NCBI GenBank assembly: GCA_023014485.1
Contig: JAJOZX010005520.1
Location: forward strand, 124,001 to 188,000
Source of the DNA: Bathynomus jamesi
Lineage: Eukaryota > Arthropoda > Malacostraca > Isopoda > Cirolanidae
Direction: 5' to 3'
Length of the DNA: 64,000 bases
Program-made: the position numbers and the translations under genes
Notes under the pieces: generated by a model
Seen by the model: the letters and a program-made list of their open reading frames with translations, nothing else
What the model was told of the DNA's origin: nothing
Databases searched by the model: none
Shown: positions 44,650-55,384 of the stretch, piece after piece
How positions within the stretch are numbered: position 1 is the stretch's first letter
Layout: every line of letters begins with the position of its first letter

Positions 44650-45610
44650 ACTTACATGTATGTAGCAGCATACCGGAAATTCCTTTTCCTTGTTTTCCTC
44701 ACGGCGTGTAGAAGTAAACAAAGTGGTGAAATCCGAACACATGTGCTGAAACGCATCGAGAATACAGACTTCTCAATGATTCCAAGAATTCGCGTCAAAC
44801 ACATCATACCTTGAAAGCGCATATAAAAGCGTCAGTCAGTTTCAGTTCCTCCTCCACTCGCTCTCTGTTTCTCCGACTTTCATCACTGAAGTTCTGCTCT
44901 CCCTCGACGGACATCCCGAACTTACTCGACCTCAATCGTCCGACCTTGGTTTCACTCAAAGCATCCGTTGCAGTGCATCACCTTCGCAGGCCTACAATCA
45001 CTTCAATCAGCCGTCGTAAGCGTGTCACTGTTGAAGGACTAGTGTTATTTCATCCGGCGACGTAATCACCTTCACTCCTGCAAAATTCAATCCGGCTCAT
45101 AGGCTCTCCCGTTTTCATAGCCTATCTTCGTCATCAAAACTCCAGGTCTGTAAACCTCGCATAGGCCACCAACTCACTTGGCCTACAGCGTTATACTGCG
45201 TCATGATAAACTATTTATATCAAAAAGCCTATAACTCCTACAAACTCTGCCTATCTAAATTAACTGAAAGAAGTGTTCAATACCATTAAACCAAACTCGC
45301 GAATTTATGACCACAAGTAGGCTTATTATTGTGTGTTAAATACTGTATATTTTATTACCTTAATCATTGTTCTTAACACCATTTATTATTTAATTATTGA
45401 ACCGTGTGAAACCATTACTTATTGTCAATAATCATTTATTTATAATATTGCACAATTCTGTAATCTGTATAACTAACTGTTAATCGCTGTGAACAAATAA
45501 TTCATTTACTTTGCTAATTAAGCGAAAACTACAAAGCCCTTTTTGTCTCCTTTATTAAATATATTGTTTACTTGGTCGAACGATCAAATTGGTGACCCTG
45601 TTCAAATATT
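44650..45610 (+). mobile_element. Partial LTR with primer-binding site
   Basis: The right end GATCA is followed by AATTGGTGACCCTG, which looks like a gypsy primer-binding site. A TATA-like CATATAAAAG at about 44818 followed by GTCAGTCAGTTT fits an LTR promoter, and ATTAAA near 45553 fits a polyadenylation signal. The left boundary near 44656 (TGTATGTAGC) is a guess. No internal region follows; sequence changes at about 45640. Confidence 0.55.
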
Positions 45611-45660
45611 TTATTTTAACTCGATTACTTTATTATAGCGGGCCTACTCTCAACAGGCCC

Positions 45661-45691
45661 CGATAGATATATATATATATATATATATATG
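45661..45691. repeat. (TA)n microsatellite
   Basis: TA repeat flanking the inverted-repeat element at 45703; a second mixed GT/TA tract lies at about 45955-46002 on its other side. Confidence 0.9.
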
Positions 45692-45702
45692 TGTTTTTTT
45701 AC

Positions 45703-45942
45703 AGTCAATGTCTAAAATCAGGCAATTTGTAAATTGACTGAAATTTTAGGCAATGTGTCAAATTGATGATACACACCTAACCTAACCTAACCTAACCTTT
45801 CTGGTAATGCTGCATATTAATGCCCACTGGTATTTCCCAATATGCTGCCTAAAAATTCATTAGGTTGTGTGTGTATCATCAATTTGACACATTGCCTAAA
45901 ATTTCAGTCAATTTACAAATTGCCTGATTTTAGACATTGACT
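45703..45942. mobile_element. MITE with perfect 74 bp inverted repeats
   Basis: Positions 45703-45776 and 45869-45942 are exact complements over 74 bases (starting AGTCAATGTCTAAAATCAGG). The 92 bp between them begins with four CCTAA units (45776-45797), the arthropod telomere repeat. I see no convincing target duplication and cannot assign a superfamily. Confidence 0.85.
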
Positions 45943-45966
45943 AACATATACTCGTATGTGTGTGTG

Positions 45967-46002
<36 letters not shown>

Positions 46003-46006
<4 letters not shown>

Positions 46007-47071
46007 AATGTGATAAAACTGATGAAGAGAAAGTTTAACTGAAATCGAATTAACACAACGGAAATGAATCTACGAGTAAGTTAAAATCCAGATTAACTCT
46101 ACGTGAAAAAATTTATTTAAAATTATGTTAAAACTTAAGTTAATTATAAATGAGTTAATGACATTTCGTCTACAAAACATTCCATCTATATGTTAGGTTA
46201 GGGGGGGTTAGTTACATAAGTCAGGTTTAGCTTGGTTAGGTTAGGTTAGGTTGAAAATTTTTCTGTCAGCGACACGCGTTTAGGTCCATTATCGTTCAAA
46301 AGGGAGTTTCATCATAGTTAAATTAACTTCAGTTAGCGTACCTTTGAGAGAAGGAAGTTGTTCTTGTCCCCCCTGAGGACTCCTTAACTTTACAAAGTAC
46401 AAGATTTACTGAAATGATAAATATTTTAATTTTCCAGTTTCAAGGTGTCGCTAAAGAAAAATGTTCTTTGTTCGTAAACGTTAAAACAACTGTTGAGTGC
46501 GGGGTTTCTCTCGGGGTGACGACCCTTGCCCCGGTGACCCAAAATGAGGGTGGGCGGGTGCCAGCTTGAGAAATGAGCGTCATCATGAACAAACCTGAAC
46601 ATTGTTACGATAGGTATTAGAACAGGCCTATAACGTTTTTCACAAATTCGGAATGTTATGTTACCCACAAATAATTTTGCCACCCCGACACATAGTTCAC
46701 AAATAATTATTTAACTGGACAGATGGCAGACTGGCAGTAAGTACGGACAATTATAACAAGTTTTTCGTCGTATGATTACTCATTCCAGCTAAGTAAAACT
46801 TTTTTTTACTTTTAGTGTTTTCCACTGACTGATAAGCGTGTTTCTATCACGAATTTTAAACATTACAAGATTTTTACTGTTATTATGAAACCCAACAAAG
46901 TTTTAACTTTTAATCTTAAGTTCATTTACAGATTAAATTACACTTACGTTAAATAATAATAGAACGGGGAAGTAGGCCTTAATTGGGAAAATGGAATAGG
47001 TTTGCGAAACGGGAGTATGGCCTAGGGCCTGAAAAGAATTGCCCTTCGTAAGCCCCAGGAAAAAATGAAAT
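46003..47071. other. Stretch without recognisable gene
   Basis: No coding feature is supported. A short TTAGG-like run lies at 46193-46253. Confidence 0.5.
46193..46253 (+). repeat. Short TTAGG-like run
   Basis: GTTAGGTTAGG at the left and four GGTTAGG-type units at the right, separated by non-repeat sequence. Confidence 0.65.
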
Positions 47072-47278
47072 TTAATTTATGGGCCGAAATTCATATTGAC
47101 AGTAGGCCTTATTTCCCACGGTACTAAGTCTAAATGTTGAAACAAAAGATGACAAGGGACTATCCAGGACTATCTCGACTATCCGGTCTTCTTGTGCGCT
47201 CTCTTGTTTCATCTCGTTCGTCGTTTCGCAGGTGGGATTGCGCCTTCGGCCAAAGTATTTTTTTGGTTTCTTTCCCAT
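47072..47278 (-). CDS. Possible 5' coding exon, unknown
   Basis: The frame from an ATG at 47278 encodes a basic start (MGKKPKKYFGRRRNP) and a serine-rich part (SPLSSFVSTFRLSTVGNK). The style resembles the first exon of transposon-derived genes in invertebrates, but I find no second exon and no defined domain. It lies on the same strand as, and downstream of, the gene at 47687-50545 and need not be related. Confidence 0.25.
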   Translation of the reverse strand: MGKKPKKYFGRRRNPTCETTNEMKQESAQEDRIVEIVLDSPLSSFVSTFRLSTVGNKAYCQYEFRPIN

Positions 47279-47686
47279 GATCGTGGAACTTGCAAACAAT
47301 TTTCAATACATTATTTTACGAGTTTTACAAAATTCCTAACTGATTTATATTATTTAACTAACCTATTTGACCTATTCGACAGTATTAAATTACACTGGTA
47401 TGCATATGAAATTTTTTTGTCTGCTGTGAGGGTTTTTTCAACTCATTATATAATTCGACCATGCTGAATTCGAAAATGACATTGGTTTTCCTCAATCAGG
47501 TCAGGTTTTTTCTCTATTGACCATTTATTATAAGTCCAATTTTATCCCCAAATTTATTGATTTTTTTAGCTTAAACACTGTAGATACGAGTAATATTATA
47601 AGAACACTCGTGAAAAATGAAAACATTGTGTGAATAAATACTTTTTTCATACAATGAATATGGAAAAAAGTTTATTGAGGAAGGAA

Positions 47687-50545
47687 TTAAGTTTTTTTGG
47701 CTTTCCGTCTGTGTTTTTCTTCGGGCACGTCTCGCTTCAAACACCAGCAATAGTCCGCCAGCATATTGATATCCCAGTTTCCCTGGTACCTCTCTTCCAT
47801 TATTTTGATATCTTGGTGAAATCGTTCACCCTGTTCCTCACTATAATCCCCGCAATTTTCAGGAAAATAGTCCAAGTGGGACCACAAAAAGTGCATTTTT
47901 ATGGACATGCGCGACCCATGAGCTTTGAAAGCTTCCATCAAGTTTTCGACAACGGACTCGTATTCTGGACTTCTACGCTGGCCAAGAAAATCAGTGACAG
48001 CTGATTTGAATGCCTGCCAGGCATTTTCTCAGTTGGAGTCATTGCGTTTTCGAACTGAGTATCCTTGATCAAGTTCGAATTGAGGACCATCAAAAACCCC
48101 AGCATTTAGTTTAGCATCAGATATATGAGGAAATTTACTCTCGAGATATCGGAATGCTGAACCCTCCTTATTCAGTGATTTGATGAAATTTTTCATCAAG
48201 CACAGCTTAATATGAATGGTGGGAGCAAAATTTTGTTGTGGTACAAGGGGCACTGAAACGACATTATGCGACCCAGGTTCAAAATTCTCTGGATGCCCAT
48301 TCACGCTGTGCATAGTGCTTCTCATCCGCTCGGCTATCCCATTTGCAGGAAACATGGATATTTCGTGTATCCCCCTTGCATTCCCAATACAAATGCCACA
48401 ATCTGAAAAAAAATGAAAATATTTAAAGAATTTAGAGAATTTGTTCTATCAGATAAAAAAATCTATGCATTCGACTGTATCACTTCTGTGGGAAGTTAAG
48501 TGTTCTTATACGCTCTCAAATAACCTTTGGAAAACACATAGTCAATAGCAATAGTTTACTTATGATATTAGTATACCTTCAAATCTCCACAGATCCTCCA
48601 GTTATGTTGGTCGTATACGAGAGTATCCAGTAAAATTTTCATGTTATCGTAGCTCTCAGTAGTTGTACGGAATGTGCTACAGGGACTGATGCAAACCCTA
48701 TTCCCAATGTTGAGAAGTACTGCTTTCAAACTTCGTTTAGACGAGTATATAAATAGCCTCCATTCTGATGCGTTTATATGGCAGGCCCAAGGATTCGATT
48801 AGCCCCTCAACATTGCAGCAGTACACTAAGGAAGAGGTATTTTCGTGCACTGCAAAAAACTTGCGGAATTCTTCCTCTCGTTTCCTATACCAGGAGAATG
48901 TTGTTCCCGGAGCCAGCAAGTTGTCCTCTCGAAGTCGTGAGCCCAAGATCTCGGCAGCTAATTTGGAAGTCCTAAATCCTGGTAAGATCATTAAGTTTGG
49001 CCTGGTTGAGAGGCCTCGGCTCATTTGAAGCGGTATTTTGAGGTGTATATACGACTGGGACTGGTCATTGGCATTGGTTCATTGATTCATCAGCAGAATC
49101 ATCGAAGTCCAGGGTTTGAGGTGGGTCGGGTATTGGAATTCCAGGACCATGGGGTACAGGTCTCATAGCAGAAGGAATGTCAGGGTATACACAATGTGTT
49201 ATTCTTCTTGTTAACTCCTGAAAATAAACACAGAAACATGGATATAAAACTTGCATATGAAATAGAAGAAGCATTCAGACAGTGGCGGATCGTGGGGAAG
49301 GCTGCGGTCTGTAAGATATGAAATAGGTCGATGGAGTCTATATTTTCTTTCTTTTTCATTCATATTGTCCCTTCGGGGACAATATGAATGAAAAAGAAAG
49401 AAAAATATACAATCATTGTACAGGGTGTCTCAAAAGTCACTATCTATTTCGGTGACATAGATGTTTTTTTAAAAAATGGTATGCTGGCATAAAGATATGT
49501 ACTTCTGGTGCAAATTTGTGTATTTAAAAAAAAGTTAATTGGTTTATTATCGTGACATGCTTGAACAATTCCTCGAACCTCACTTCTTACAGATGGCATT
49601 CTTGACACAGTAGTTTTTCAGCAGGATGGAAGCACCGTGCCATTATGCAATAATTGTACGTGATTATCTTGAGAGACGCTTCCCCCGGTAGCTGGATTGG
49701 TCGTGGAGGAATACAACCATGGGCAGCACGTTCACCAGATTAACACCATTAGATTTTTTCGCCTGGGTTTCATTAAGTCTAAGGTGTACACTGGTAGAAG
49801 AATTAGTGATGTAGTCGAACTTCGAAATCGTATTACGATGCAGTTCAGAAAATAACACCTCAAATGCTGGAAAGTGTGTTCCGGGAAACAACTTATCGCT
49901 TTGAGCTCTGTAGAGACACTGATGGTCGCCATGTGGAGACAGATAAATAAATAGCACTAATTCTTTGTGGCACTTACTTTGAAATAAATATATTTTTCAT
50001 GTCTTAAACCAGTTTTTCGTAATTCCCATTATTTTTCAAAATAGATAGTGACTTTTGAGACACCCTGTATATGTAAATGTAACTTGTATAACAATATGTG
50101 TGTAAATGTATTTTCTATAACAATATGTATATGTAAATGTGTGATTACCATTATGGTGAATATTATGCTATATATGGTGAATATTACATTATGGTGAATA
50201 TTATGTCAAGTTTCATACGAGGATTTCAAAATATTTAAGAAAAATAAATTTATAAGCCCACCTTGGAGGTTTGTCATGCAGAAATAGCAATCTGTCACGT
50301 GATCCTTTCCTTTTCCAAATCATGGGAATTCCAAAAGGCAAAGATTTCGCTCTGCCTTTGCTCCATCTTCTCAAATTTTCAATGCACGTCTTGCAGCACA
50401 TATGAGGGGCGAAATTTTGTCCTGGTCCCCTAGCTTAATTCCAAAGTATGCTCTATACATTGTCTTCAAATTTAGTGATTTGGGACTGGTTATTTGGCAT
50501 GGTAACCGTCCCACATATGTAGCAGAATCTATTGGGATCATTTTT
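47687..50545 (-). CDS. Uncharacterised arthropod protein family, spliced copy 2 (frameshifted)
   Basis: A second copy of the family at 8755-10342, with introns. Exon 1 (about 50545-50262) encodes YRAYFGIKLGDQDK, CCKTCIENLRRWSKGRAK and PFGIPMIWKRK. Exon 2 (49217-48577) encodes PSAMRPVPHGPGIPIPDPP, APGTTFSWYRKREEEFRKFF and SLVYCCNVEGLIESLG, ending ICGDLK. Exon 3 (48402-47687) encodes LCLMKNFIKSLNKEGSAFRY, MSIKMHFLWSHLDYFPENCG, SEEQGERFHQDIKIMEERYQ and a basic C-terminus. Every frame break I checked (near 50310, 49075, 48740, 48330, 48030) is a short indel, and conserved residues continue on both sides. It could be an intact gene with assembly errors or a recent pseudogene. The function is unknown. 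Confidence 0.65.
48403..48576 (-). other. Intron 2 of the uncharacterised gene
   Basis: On the minus strand the exon ends GATTTGAAG, the intron starts GTATAC and ends TTTTTTTTCAG, and the next exon begins ATTGTGGC. It is 174 bp, with conserved protein sequence on both sides (ICGDLK before it, GMQGGYTKYPCF after). The same point in copy 1 has no intron. Confidence 0.7.
49341..49407. repeat. Perfect hairpin with TTCG loop
   Basis: Arms of about 31 bp (ending ATTGTCCC and beginning GGGACAAT) are complementary with a single-base length difference and are separated by TTCG, a very stable tetraloop sequence in RNA. Confidence 0.8.
49421..50067 (+). mobile_element. Deleted mariner-like element 5
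   Basis: The ends are CAGGGTGTCTCAAAAGTCAC and its complement, flanked by TA. A degraded transposase C-terminal half on the plus strand shows VFFQQD-type sequence (VVFQQDGSTV at about 49610), a damaged third aspartate region near 49735, and GFIKSKVYTGR at about 49770. The N-terminal half is missing. It lies inside intron 1 of the uncharacterised gene. Confidence 0.88.
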
Positions 50546-50559
50546 ACACGCTCTATTCA

Positions 50560-51160
50560 TTATGAAATATTTTATCTATATGCCTGAAAAGTAAAAAAAG
50601 ATATTATACAAGTGAAACAAGTGATGATAGATGTTACTGTTCCAATTCCGCTTTGACAAAATCACGAAAAATTCTATTTTACTTATGAGGCCATAGCCGG
50701 ATAACCTGAGCTGATTGAGAAAAACGGATTGCAGATTCGAAACCAGCAGGAAAAACTCTATAAGAATCACTTACAAAACCCTTGACAGCAAAATTGATGC
50801 ATACCAGTGTTATTAATTAGATATTCTAAACACTATCTGAACACAGGCTATTTACGAACACATGATTTGATAAGTCATGGTGTGGCGTTACAACTGATAT
50901 TCTCACACCCCATTGGTTAAATAAAAAACCGTTAGTTGAGATCTGTTACGATGTTTACGTGCAGGAAGTCACATATCCTTTTTTGAAATTTACCCGAGAC
51001 CTACTTGGAATTCATATCATATCTTCCAAACGCAACTTACGTTTCCATTTATGTCAAAATTATACTACACTGTATTTTATATTATTAATAAACTCCAATT
51101 TTTGCAAACCCAACACAACATTACACTTCTGACCATTTCGAAGAATTTTGCCATGTTTAT
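50560..51160. other. Stretch without recognisable gene
   Basis: AT-rich sequence upstream of the spliced gene. I see no feature I can support. Confidence 0.5.
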
Positions 51161-51169
51161 TTAGCATTG

Positions 51170-51430
51170 GCACTCGCCTGCCTGCCTTCCTTCCTTTCTT
51201 TTCCTTCCGCTTCCTTTCTTCTTCGTGTCTCCCTTCTTTTCCTCATCTTCTTGCCTCATTTCTTTTCCTCCAATATCCTGCCGACCTTCCTTCTTTACCT
51301 TTCCTTCCTCCATTTCACCCTCTCCTCCCTTACTCTCATTCCTTCCCTCCTTTCCCATTTTTACTTTTTTCCATCCCTCTCCCCCTCCCATTTCTTCTTT
51401 CTACCCTTTTCCTTTCAACATCCTCTCCCA
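51170..51430. repeat. Polypyrimidine (CT-rich) tract
   Basis: About 260 bases are almost purely C and T on this strand, built from CCTTCC, TTTCTT and CTCCCT motifs. A second similar stretch is at 51610-51730. All long frames here come from composition. Confidence 0.9.
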
Positions 51431-51449
51431 TAGATCGGCGAAGTAACAT

Positions 51450-51600
51450 CGAGTCTGGATAATAGTCGGAGGGGTTACCGTCTTCTATATCCAGATGATG
51501 TAGAGACCCGTAGTTCAAATCCCACGTAAAGCTACATACCCCTTTCGTCACACGATTTCACGCGACCTTTGATGATACGAATGAGGTTAAACTACTCCAA
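51450..51600 (+). mobile_element. Possible tRNA-derived SINE
   Basis: A B-box-like AGTTCAAATCC at 51512-51522 and a weak A-box-like TAGTCGGAGGGG about 55 bases upstream suggest a tRNA-derived head. The acceptor does not pair and boundaries are unclear. Confidence 0.3.
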
Positions 51601-51932
51601 AAATACAATAATAATCCCTCTCCTCCTCCTCCTCCATCCCTTTTTCTCGTTCCTCTCTTATTTCATTCTCCTTTCTTTTCCTTATTCTCTCTCTTTATGG
51701 CTACTTCTCTTCTTCCCTTCACAGTTTTTTCCCTTATTACGTATTGCTATTTGTGAGAAAAGAAAGATTTACATTATTATATTCCTCGAATGAAATATGA
51801 AGATGTTTCAGCATCGTTCAGGGAGAGGAAAAAATTTAAATTAAATTCTTCGAGTTACTCCTGTAATGACTATAAATTAAATAAAAGCCAATTTTATTTA
51901 CGACTCTCTTCCTCTGCAACTGTTGCAAGAGG

Positions 51933-52000
<68 letters not shown>
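51933..52000. repeat. (TA)n microsatellite
   Basis: TA repeat of about 68 bases directly left of mariner remnant 6. Confidence 0.95.
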
Positions 52001-52003
<3 letters not shown>

Positions 52004-52004
52004 A

Positions 52005-52635
52005 CAGGGTGGCGCAAAAGTGAAACCATAGGCACATTTTATTAAATTATAATAAATGTTCGAATTGGTGGCTTTCCACTCGGAGACACTTTCTGACGCG
52101 TTGAATGCATGAGGTTTGAACAATGAACATGCCTTAACAAATTGGTACTGATTTTTTTCACACTCAGATGTGATTTTATCCTTTAGAGAACGTATGGTTC
52201 TGGGTCGATCAGCATAGACTTGAGATGGCCCACAAGAAAAAGTCAAGATGCGTGAGGTCTGGAGATTTAGGTGGCCATTCGACGGGCCCTCGCCGTCCGA
52301 TTAGATCCACTTGTTTGAGAATGTTTCATCCAAAGAGCTCCGGACGATGGTTGCGAAATGTGGTGGTGCACCATCCTGCTGAAACCACATCTCTGCCCAT
52401 TCTGCCAATGGAATGTCGTCCAGTATGGGCATTAAAAATGTTTGCAACATATGCAGATATGTTTCACCTGTTACATTGCCGTCGAAAGAGTACGGACCAA
52501 TTAACCGGTCCCCCAAGAGCGCAGCCCACACCATAATTCGTGGATCGAATTGCACATGTCCTTCCTCCATCCGGTGGGGGTTCTCATTAGCCCAATAGTG
52601 TGCATTATGCCTATTGACACGACCGCTGAGTTAAT
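52005..52635 (-). mobile_element. Mariner remnant 6, one end only
   Basis: The left end CAGGGTGGCGCAAAAGTG is present and the right end is missing. The minus strand encodes the middle of a transposase: a start near NRHNAHYWANENPHRMEEGH (about 52610), PRIMVWAALLGDRLIGPYSF, and [20 protein letters not shown] (about 52370) with the second catalytic aspartate, then a frameshifted third-aspartate block ([20 protein letters not shown] at about 52270). The N-terminus and first aspartate are cut off. Confidence 0.85.
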
Positions 52636-52639
52636 TAGA

Positions 52640-53045
52640 TGATACACAATTAAAGCAAAATTATTTTATGGAGATTTATTTATGGAGACATACTTTCGAC
52701 TCCAATTGTTTTCACTTGCCAAAAATAACATTTTTCAAATGTCTTCCACCTCTGTTCATACTTTCTCCGCATCGAACCAAGACATTATTCTGTTGCAGTT
52801 AGCGTTTCTCTCGTGACATCCCTGATACACTGATAAATATCGTGTTTGACCTGTTCTAGACTTTGCGATTTATTCCGATAAACACTAATTTTCGCGACTC
52901 CCGCAAGAAAAAAATTTGGTACACTCGAGTCTGGTGACTTCGCGGGCCAAGGAATATTGTCAGATCTTGAAATTACTCTTTGTCCAAAATAACACAGTAA
53001 TGCCATTACACCATGTTACAGCAGCTTTACTTGTCAGGACTTCGT
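52640..53045 (-). pseudogene. Mariner remnant 7, different family
   Basis: A minus-strand frame at 52785-53006 reads FGQRVISRSDNIPWPAKSPD then VYRNKSQSLEQVKHDIYQCI and RDVTRETLTATE, the C-terminal part of a Tc1/mariner-type transposase distinct from remnant 6. Inverted repeats were not found. The two remnants abut at about 52640. Confidence 0.7.
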
Positions 53046-54080
53046 CACGGAAGAATCAGAATTAAAAACGCTTGGTTGCAGTAACATGGGGTGACTTCGC
53101 AAATTGCACGAGATGTGATGTCATTGTTGCGCCAACATTTTAGACAGAGTGATTTCAAGATTTATCGATATTCCCAGGCCCGCGAAGTCACCATAAATCA
53201 CATTTACGCCATTACAAGAACATAATCGCGAGTCTACTCATAAAAAAATACATTCAAAGAACGAAGGATTCACTTTACAAAAGGGGACTCTTTCCTTCCC
53301 ATCCTATTTCCAGTTTTAATTGAACGGTTGGTCCCCAATTACCTTGCTACACACGTAATTCTGGGAAATAAAAATTAAAACTTTACTCAGGTTATACGAT
53401 TACGAAATTGGTAGCATTGGTAGCGAAAGCCAGCTTAACCTTAAGCCTAACTGGGTTAGACCTATCAGCATACGTGGAAAAGTCGTATTGTTTAAGCTAA
53501 TCTAGTACGAGGAGGCCCTAACTTCACCGGATGTCAACCACGAGCTTGTTGCGGCTTTAGAGCTACCATTTTTTACAACACTCCGATTATCAAACTTCTT
53601 AACAAAAGCTGCCCACAATCATTGGGAACAATATGACTACGCGGAAGGTGAGCTCCTTGATGACGACGTCACTAGTCCCACGCATTTGTTTGCAATATAA
53701 AATTATGGCCACTCCACTTAGGGCTTTACTACAGTAACTAGGTCACACATATGAAACACACACACACACACACACACATTAGGGTGGTTCACAATTACAT
53801 AGGAATTTTTTTTAATCTTTGGGTCTTAAACCCCTTATTGTTCTCGTGTTGAAAAAACATCCTACACCAAATTTTAGCCCGATTGGATAATTTTAAGACG
53901 TGTTACATGGAGCCTGAAGATTACCCAAAAAGCCTATAACAGCAAAAACCGCAATTTTTTAATTTTTTCCAGACTTACTTTATAATTGATAGTTATCATG
54001 AGGTTATACCAGGTCCCCTCATCTAGTACAGTATACACTTTTGTATTATTATAGTGATTAGTAGTATAGCCGCAAAAGGG
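53046..54080. other. Stretch without recognisable gene
   Basis: No gene is supported. A CA microsatellite lies at 53756-53780 and is followed by AT-rich sequence. Confidence 0.5.
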
Positions 54081-54084
54081 TAGA

Positions 54085-54245
54085 GTGCAGGAATGCTGCA
54101 AATTATTACGTAATGTTGCAAAGGGGGTGGGGTGTTGCAAAGGGGGATGGGTTATGCAACAACTCAATGTTGCAAAAGGGGTTAGGGTGTTGCAAAAAGG
54201 GGGTGGGGGGATGCTGCAGGTCCAACAAGGGGTCATGAAACTTGG
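54085..54245 (+). repeat. G-run repeats (GTTGCAAAAGGGG-type)
   Basis: About five imperfect units of TGTTGCAAAGGGG with runs of 4-6 G. The runs could support G-quadruplex formation. The repeat lies left of the first recognisable Polinton gene. Confidence 0.75.
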
Positions 54246-54338
54246 AGGCGGCGTTATCCCCCAAGAGAAAGGAGGAGAGGTGTTCACCTGGCAGGAGCTA
54301 AGTGCATATTAAGACTTCAGCCGAGTAGGCGTTGTCTT

Positions 54339-54640
54339 ATAGACTCCTAATCAGCCAGTTGGCTTAGAAGGCGTAAATGGCCTGTTCAGGTTGAGTTGCC
54401 AGATACCACTTTTTACTGTATACATTATTATGGAGAGTTGCCAGATACCATTTTAATTGTATACATTATTATAGACTCCTAATCAGCCAGTTGGCTTAGA
54501 AGGCGTAAATGGCTTGTTCAGGTTGAGTTGCCAGATATCACTTTTTATTGTATACATTATTATGGAGAGTTGCCAGATACCGTTTTAATTCTATACATTA
54601 TTATGGAGAGTTGCCAGATACCATTGTTCAGGTATACAGT
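54339..54640. repeat. 132 bp tandem duplication
   Basis: The block starting AGACTCCTAATCAGCCAG recurs after 132 bases (54341 and 54473). Inside each, GAGTTGCCAGATACC is repeated at shorter spacing and a further partial unit follows. Confidence 0.85.
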
Positions 54641-54887
54641 TGCCAGATTGTACCATTTATTTTAAAAGTTGGTTTAGAATTCCGCTAGCAGGTTTAGAAG
54701 GCGTAACATGATATAATTAACCAAAAGAATTAAGTAAAACAACATTGCATCATTCTGTTTATTATAAATATATAGAAAATAAATATACATTTGAATGATC
54801 AATAATAATAGAAATATGAACGAGGAATATGCATATAATCATATATCCGTCAATATAACAGTACAGGAGAAATATCACACAAATATG

Positions 54888-55259
54888 TTAAATATATAAA
54901 TACATTCCACTTTTTTTTTTCAAAATACTAAACTCGCACTTAATCGAGTCTACAATTACATCATTATTGCTCTGCATTACGCAGTATATGCGGTTTAATA
55001 ATATTTCGCCGCTTAAAGTATAGGGAAACCTGTATTCGATATGAAGGGCTTTCATATCGTTCAGTACTATTTGTGTTCCCACTTTACCACCGGTTGGTAA
55101 GTCATCTTTAAATACGTCTAGAATACAATCAAAAGCACGCACAAAGAGTTCATCGTTAGCTACATTATTAAACACAAGTTTATAAACACGCTTTTCCAAT
55201 CGAGGGTTTATTTCTACCGACCCGAGCTTTTCAATCGTGAACTCGTCTTCACTCAACAT
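54888..55259 (-). CDS. Polinton ORF resembling polymerase N-terminal domain
   Basis: An intact 123-residue frame. I do not recognise it as a named protein, but its layout (FVRAFDCILDVF, then GGKVGTQIVLNDM, then EYRFPYTLSGEILLNRIY and CVMQSNNDVIVDSIKCEFSI) matches the N-terminal region of Polinton polymerases. The polymerase in this same element has the corresponding PFRRLAAEDVEYILGRIM and QAAQSSIAFNMDNFTVNID at 61970-62080. The likeness is by eye. Its ATG overlaps the stop codon of the preceding frame (TATGTTGAGTGA), typical of compact viral gene blocks. Confidence 0.55.
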   Translation of the reverse strand: MLSEDEFTIEKLGSVEINPRLEKRVYKLVFNNVANDELFVRAFDCILDVFKDDLPTGGKVGTQIVLNDMKALHIEYRFPYTLSGEILLNRIYCVMQSNNDVIVDSIKCEFSILKKKSGMYLYI

Positions 55260-55384
55260 AGCGGCAATTGAAATAATCTTCTAAATCGTTACGACAACTC
55301 TGCGTTATATAAAGAAATAGTTCTTCAGGGTGAACGGTGTAGGTGAGCTCAGCCTTGTACCAGTCAATTGCTTTGTACCAAAGT

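Larger units (their letters stand above)
49218..50261 (-). other. Intron 1 of the uncharacterised gene
   Basis: The donor GTGGGC follows exon sequence ending CCTCCAAG, and the acceptor TTTATTTTCAG precedes GAGTTAAC. The intron contains a hairpin (49341-49407), a mariner remnant (49421-50067) and, at 49280, a CAGTGGCGGATCGTGG start resembling the MITE end at 7205. Confidence 0.65.

Noticed and set aside
51148..51551. Several overlapping long open frames on both strands
   Set aside because: They come from a polypyrimidine tract; products are runs of Ser, Pro, Phe and Leu or Glu, Lys and Gly with no domain.
51790..52246. Frames with Tyr-Ile repeats on both strands
   Set aside because: They are translations of a TA microsatellite.
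54085..54312. 75-codon plus-strand open frame
   Set aside because: It is a translation of the G-run repeats, on the strand opposite to the nearby Polinton genes.
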